NCBI GenBank assembly: GCA_022560365.1 | Contig: JADFTG010000109.1 | Coordinates: forward strand, 1 to 5,239 | Source: Chloroflexota bacterium | Lineage (GTDB): Bacteria > Chloroflexota > Dehalococcoidia > SM23-28-2 > RBG-16-64-32 | Reading direction: 5' to 3' | DNA: 5,239 bases | Shown here: piece after piece, positions 4,854 through 5,239 of the stretch | Layout of the letters: each line of letters opens with the position of its first letter | Numbering within the stretch: position 1 is the first letter of the stretch | The notes under the pieces: model-generated | Database searches by the model: none | What the model saw: the letters and a program-made list of their open reading frames with translations, nothing else | What the model was told of the DNA's origin: nothing | Position numbers and translations under genes: made by a program

Positions 4854-5239
4854 TCAGCGCACCGTCAGCGTCGCCGTCATGTACGGGTGGATCGTGCAGT
4901 AGTACTCCCACGTCCCCGGCTCATCGAACGTGATAGCGTACTCTTCGTCCCTCTGCAGCAAGTCAGTCTCCCACGTCTCGTCACGGGCTTTCGAGTCGTG
5001 CGGCGCTGTATCGCGGTTCACCCACGTCACCGTCGCGCCCACCGGCACCGACACGTTCGGCGGCCGGTAGCGGAAGCCGCTGATCTCGATCGTCACCGCC
5101 TGTTCGTCGAGCACCGTCGGCGTGGCGTCCGCGTCGTTGCCGCTCCCGGAAGACAGCAGCAGCCCCGCAAGCACGGCCACGGCAAACACGATGATCGCGC
5201 CGACAAATACGGCGAGCGGCAGCGTGTTTGCCCGGGGCT
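4854..5239 (-). CDS. Membrane-anchored amicyanin-like cupredoxin, 5' end beyond window (partial)
   Basis: 127 residues are visible, and the frame stays open to the window edge. A GTG at 5189 could be called as a start but would cut the membrane segment in half, so the true start is probably outside the window. Visible residues 6-29 (LPLAVFVGAIIVFAVAVLAG...) form one transmembrane helix without a lipobox Cys, followed by a polar Gly/Ser/Asp/Thr linker. Residues 47-127 form a type 1 copper domain: strand-rich EISGFRYRPPNVSVPVGATV, W72, then ligands H80 (APHDS), C114, H117 and M120 in C-x2-H-x2-M, the spacing found in amicyanin (shorter than C-x4-H plastocyanins). Such domains shuttle electrons outside the membrane or in the periplasm. 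The partner is unknown. Likely first visible gene of an operon with the downstream metal hydrolase. A blue copper role is well supported; the specific electron-transfer chain is not. Confidence 0.88.
   Translation of the reverse strand, partial: PRANTLPLAVFVGAIIVFAVAVLAGLLLSSGSGNDADATPTVLDEQAVTIEISGFRYRPPNVSVPVGATVTWVNRDTAPHDSKARDETWETDLLQRDEEYAITFDEPGTWEYYCTIHPYMTATLTVR

Noticed and set aside
4200..4933. Large frames on both strands across the hydrolase gene
   Set aside because: They are shadow frames; only the 3995-4819 frame carries the complete metal-binding motifs and a proper ribosome site.

Overview
This is a GC-rich bacterial chromosomal segment. All coding regions except the leftmost prefer G or C at third codon positions. 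It carries six genes I can name or partly describe and one unknown partial gene. There are no rRNA, tRNA, CRISPR or transposon signatures. The gene types (class 1B dihydroorotate dehydrogenase, Mrp-type ATPase, a short HHW...CxxC protein, a membrane-anchored amicyanin-like cupredoxin) and the GC-rich composition would fit Chloroflexota or a similar deep-branching environmental lineage. That placement is an inference with low confidence.

Layout, left to right. (1) 1-474, minus: an unknown gene cut by the window edge, richer in A and T than its neighbours, with a promoter placed so that the mRNA would start on the ATG itself. (2) 504-2155, minus: pyrD (class 1B catalytic subunit) followed by an SbcD/Mre11-like metallophosphoesterase, joined by a TTGA stop/start overlap. 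The phosphoesterase lacks the final His of the GHxH motif. (3) 2217-2249: a perfect 12-bp hairpin separating pyrD from the next gene. (4) 2272-2589, minus: a 105-aa protein with a C-x-H-H / C-x2-C metal-binding pattern. (5) 2590-2866: an AT-rich divergent promoter region. It holds a consensus extended -10 for the minus strand with a TACCCC-GTG-GGGGTA palindrome at the predicted start site; the palindrome resembles operators of the CsoR/RcnR/CstR family. (6) 2867-3973, plus: an Mrp/ApbC-type Fe-S carrier ATPase. (7) 3995-4819, minus: a metallo-beta-lactamase-fold hydrolase, convergent with mrp across 21 bp. (8) 4854-5239, minus: a membrane-anchored type 1 copper protein, cut at its 5' end and 34 bp upstream of the hydrolase, so probably in the same operon.

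The genes are mostly housekeeping and metal-related: pyrimidine synthesis, Fe-S delivery, a copper electron carrier and metal-dependent hydrolases. I see no defence island, secretion system or other clear multi-gene novelty. The observations most worth checking are the CsoR-like palindrome in the divergent promoter, the extended -10/leaderless arrangement in front of two genes, the altered metal motif of the phosphoesterase, and the unknown compositional outlier at the left edge.
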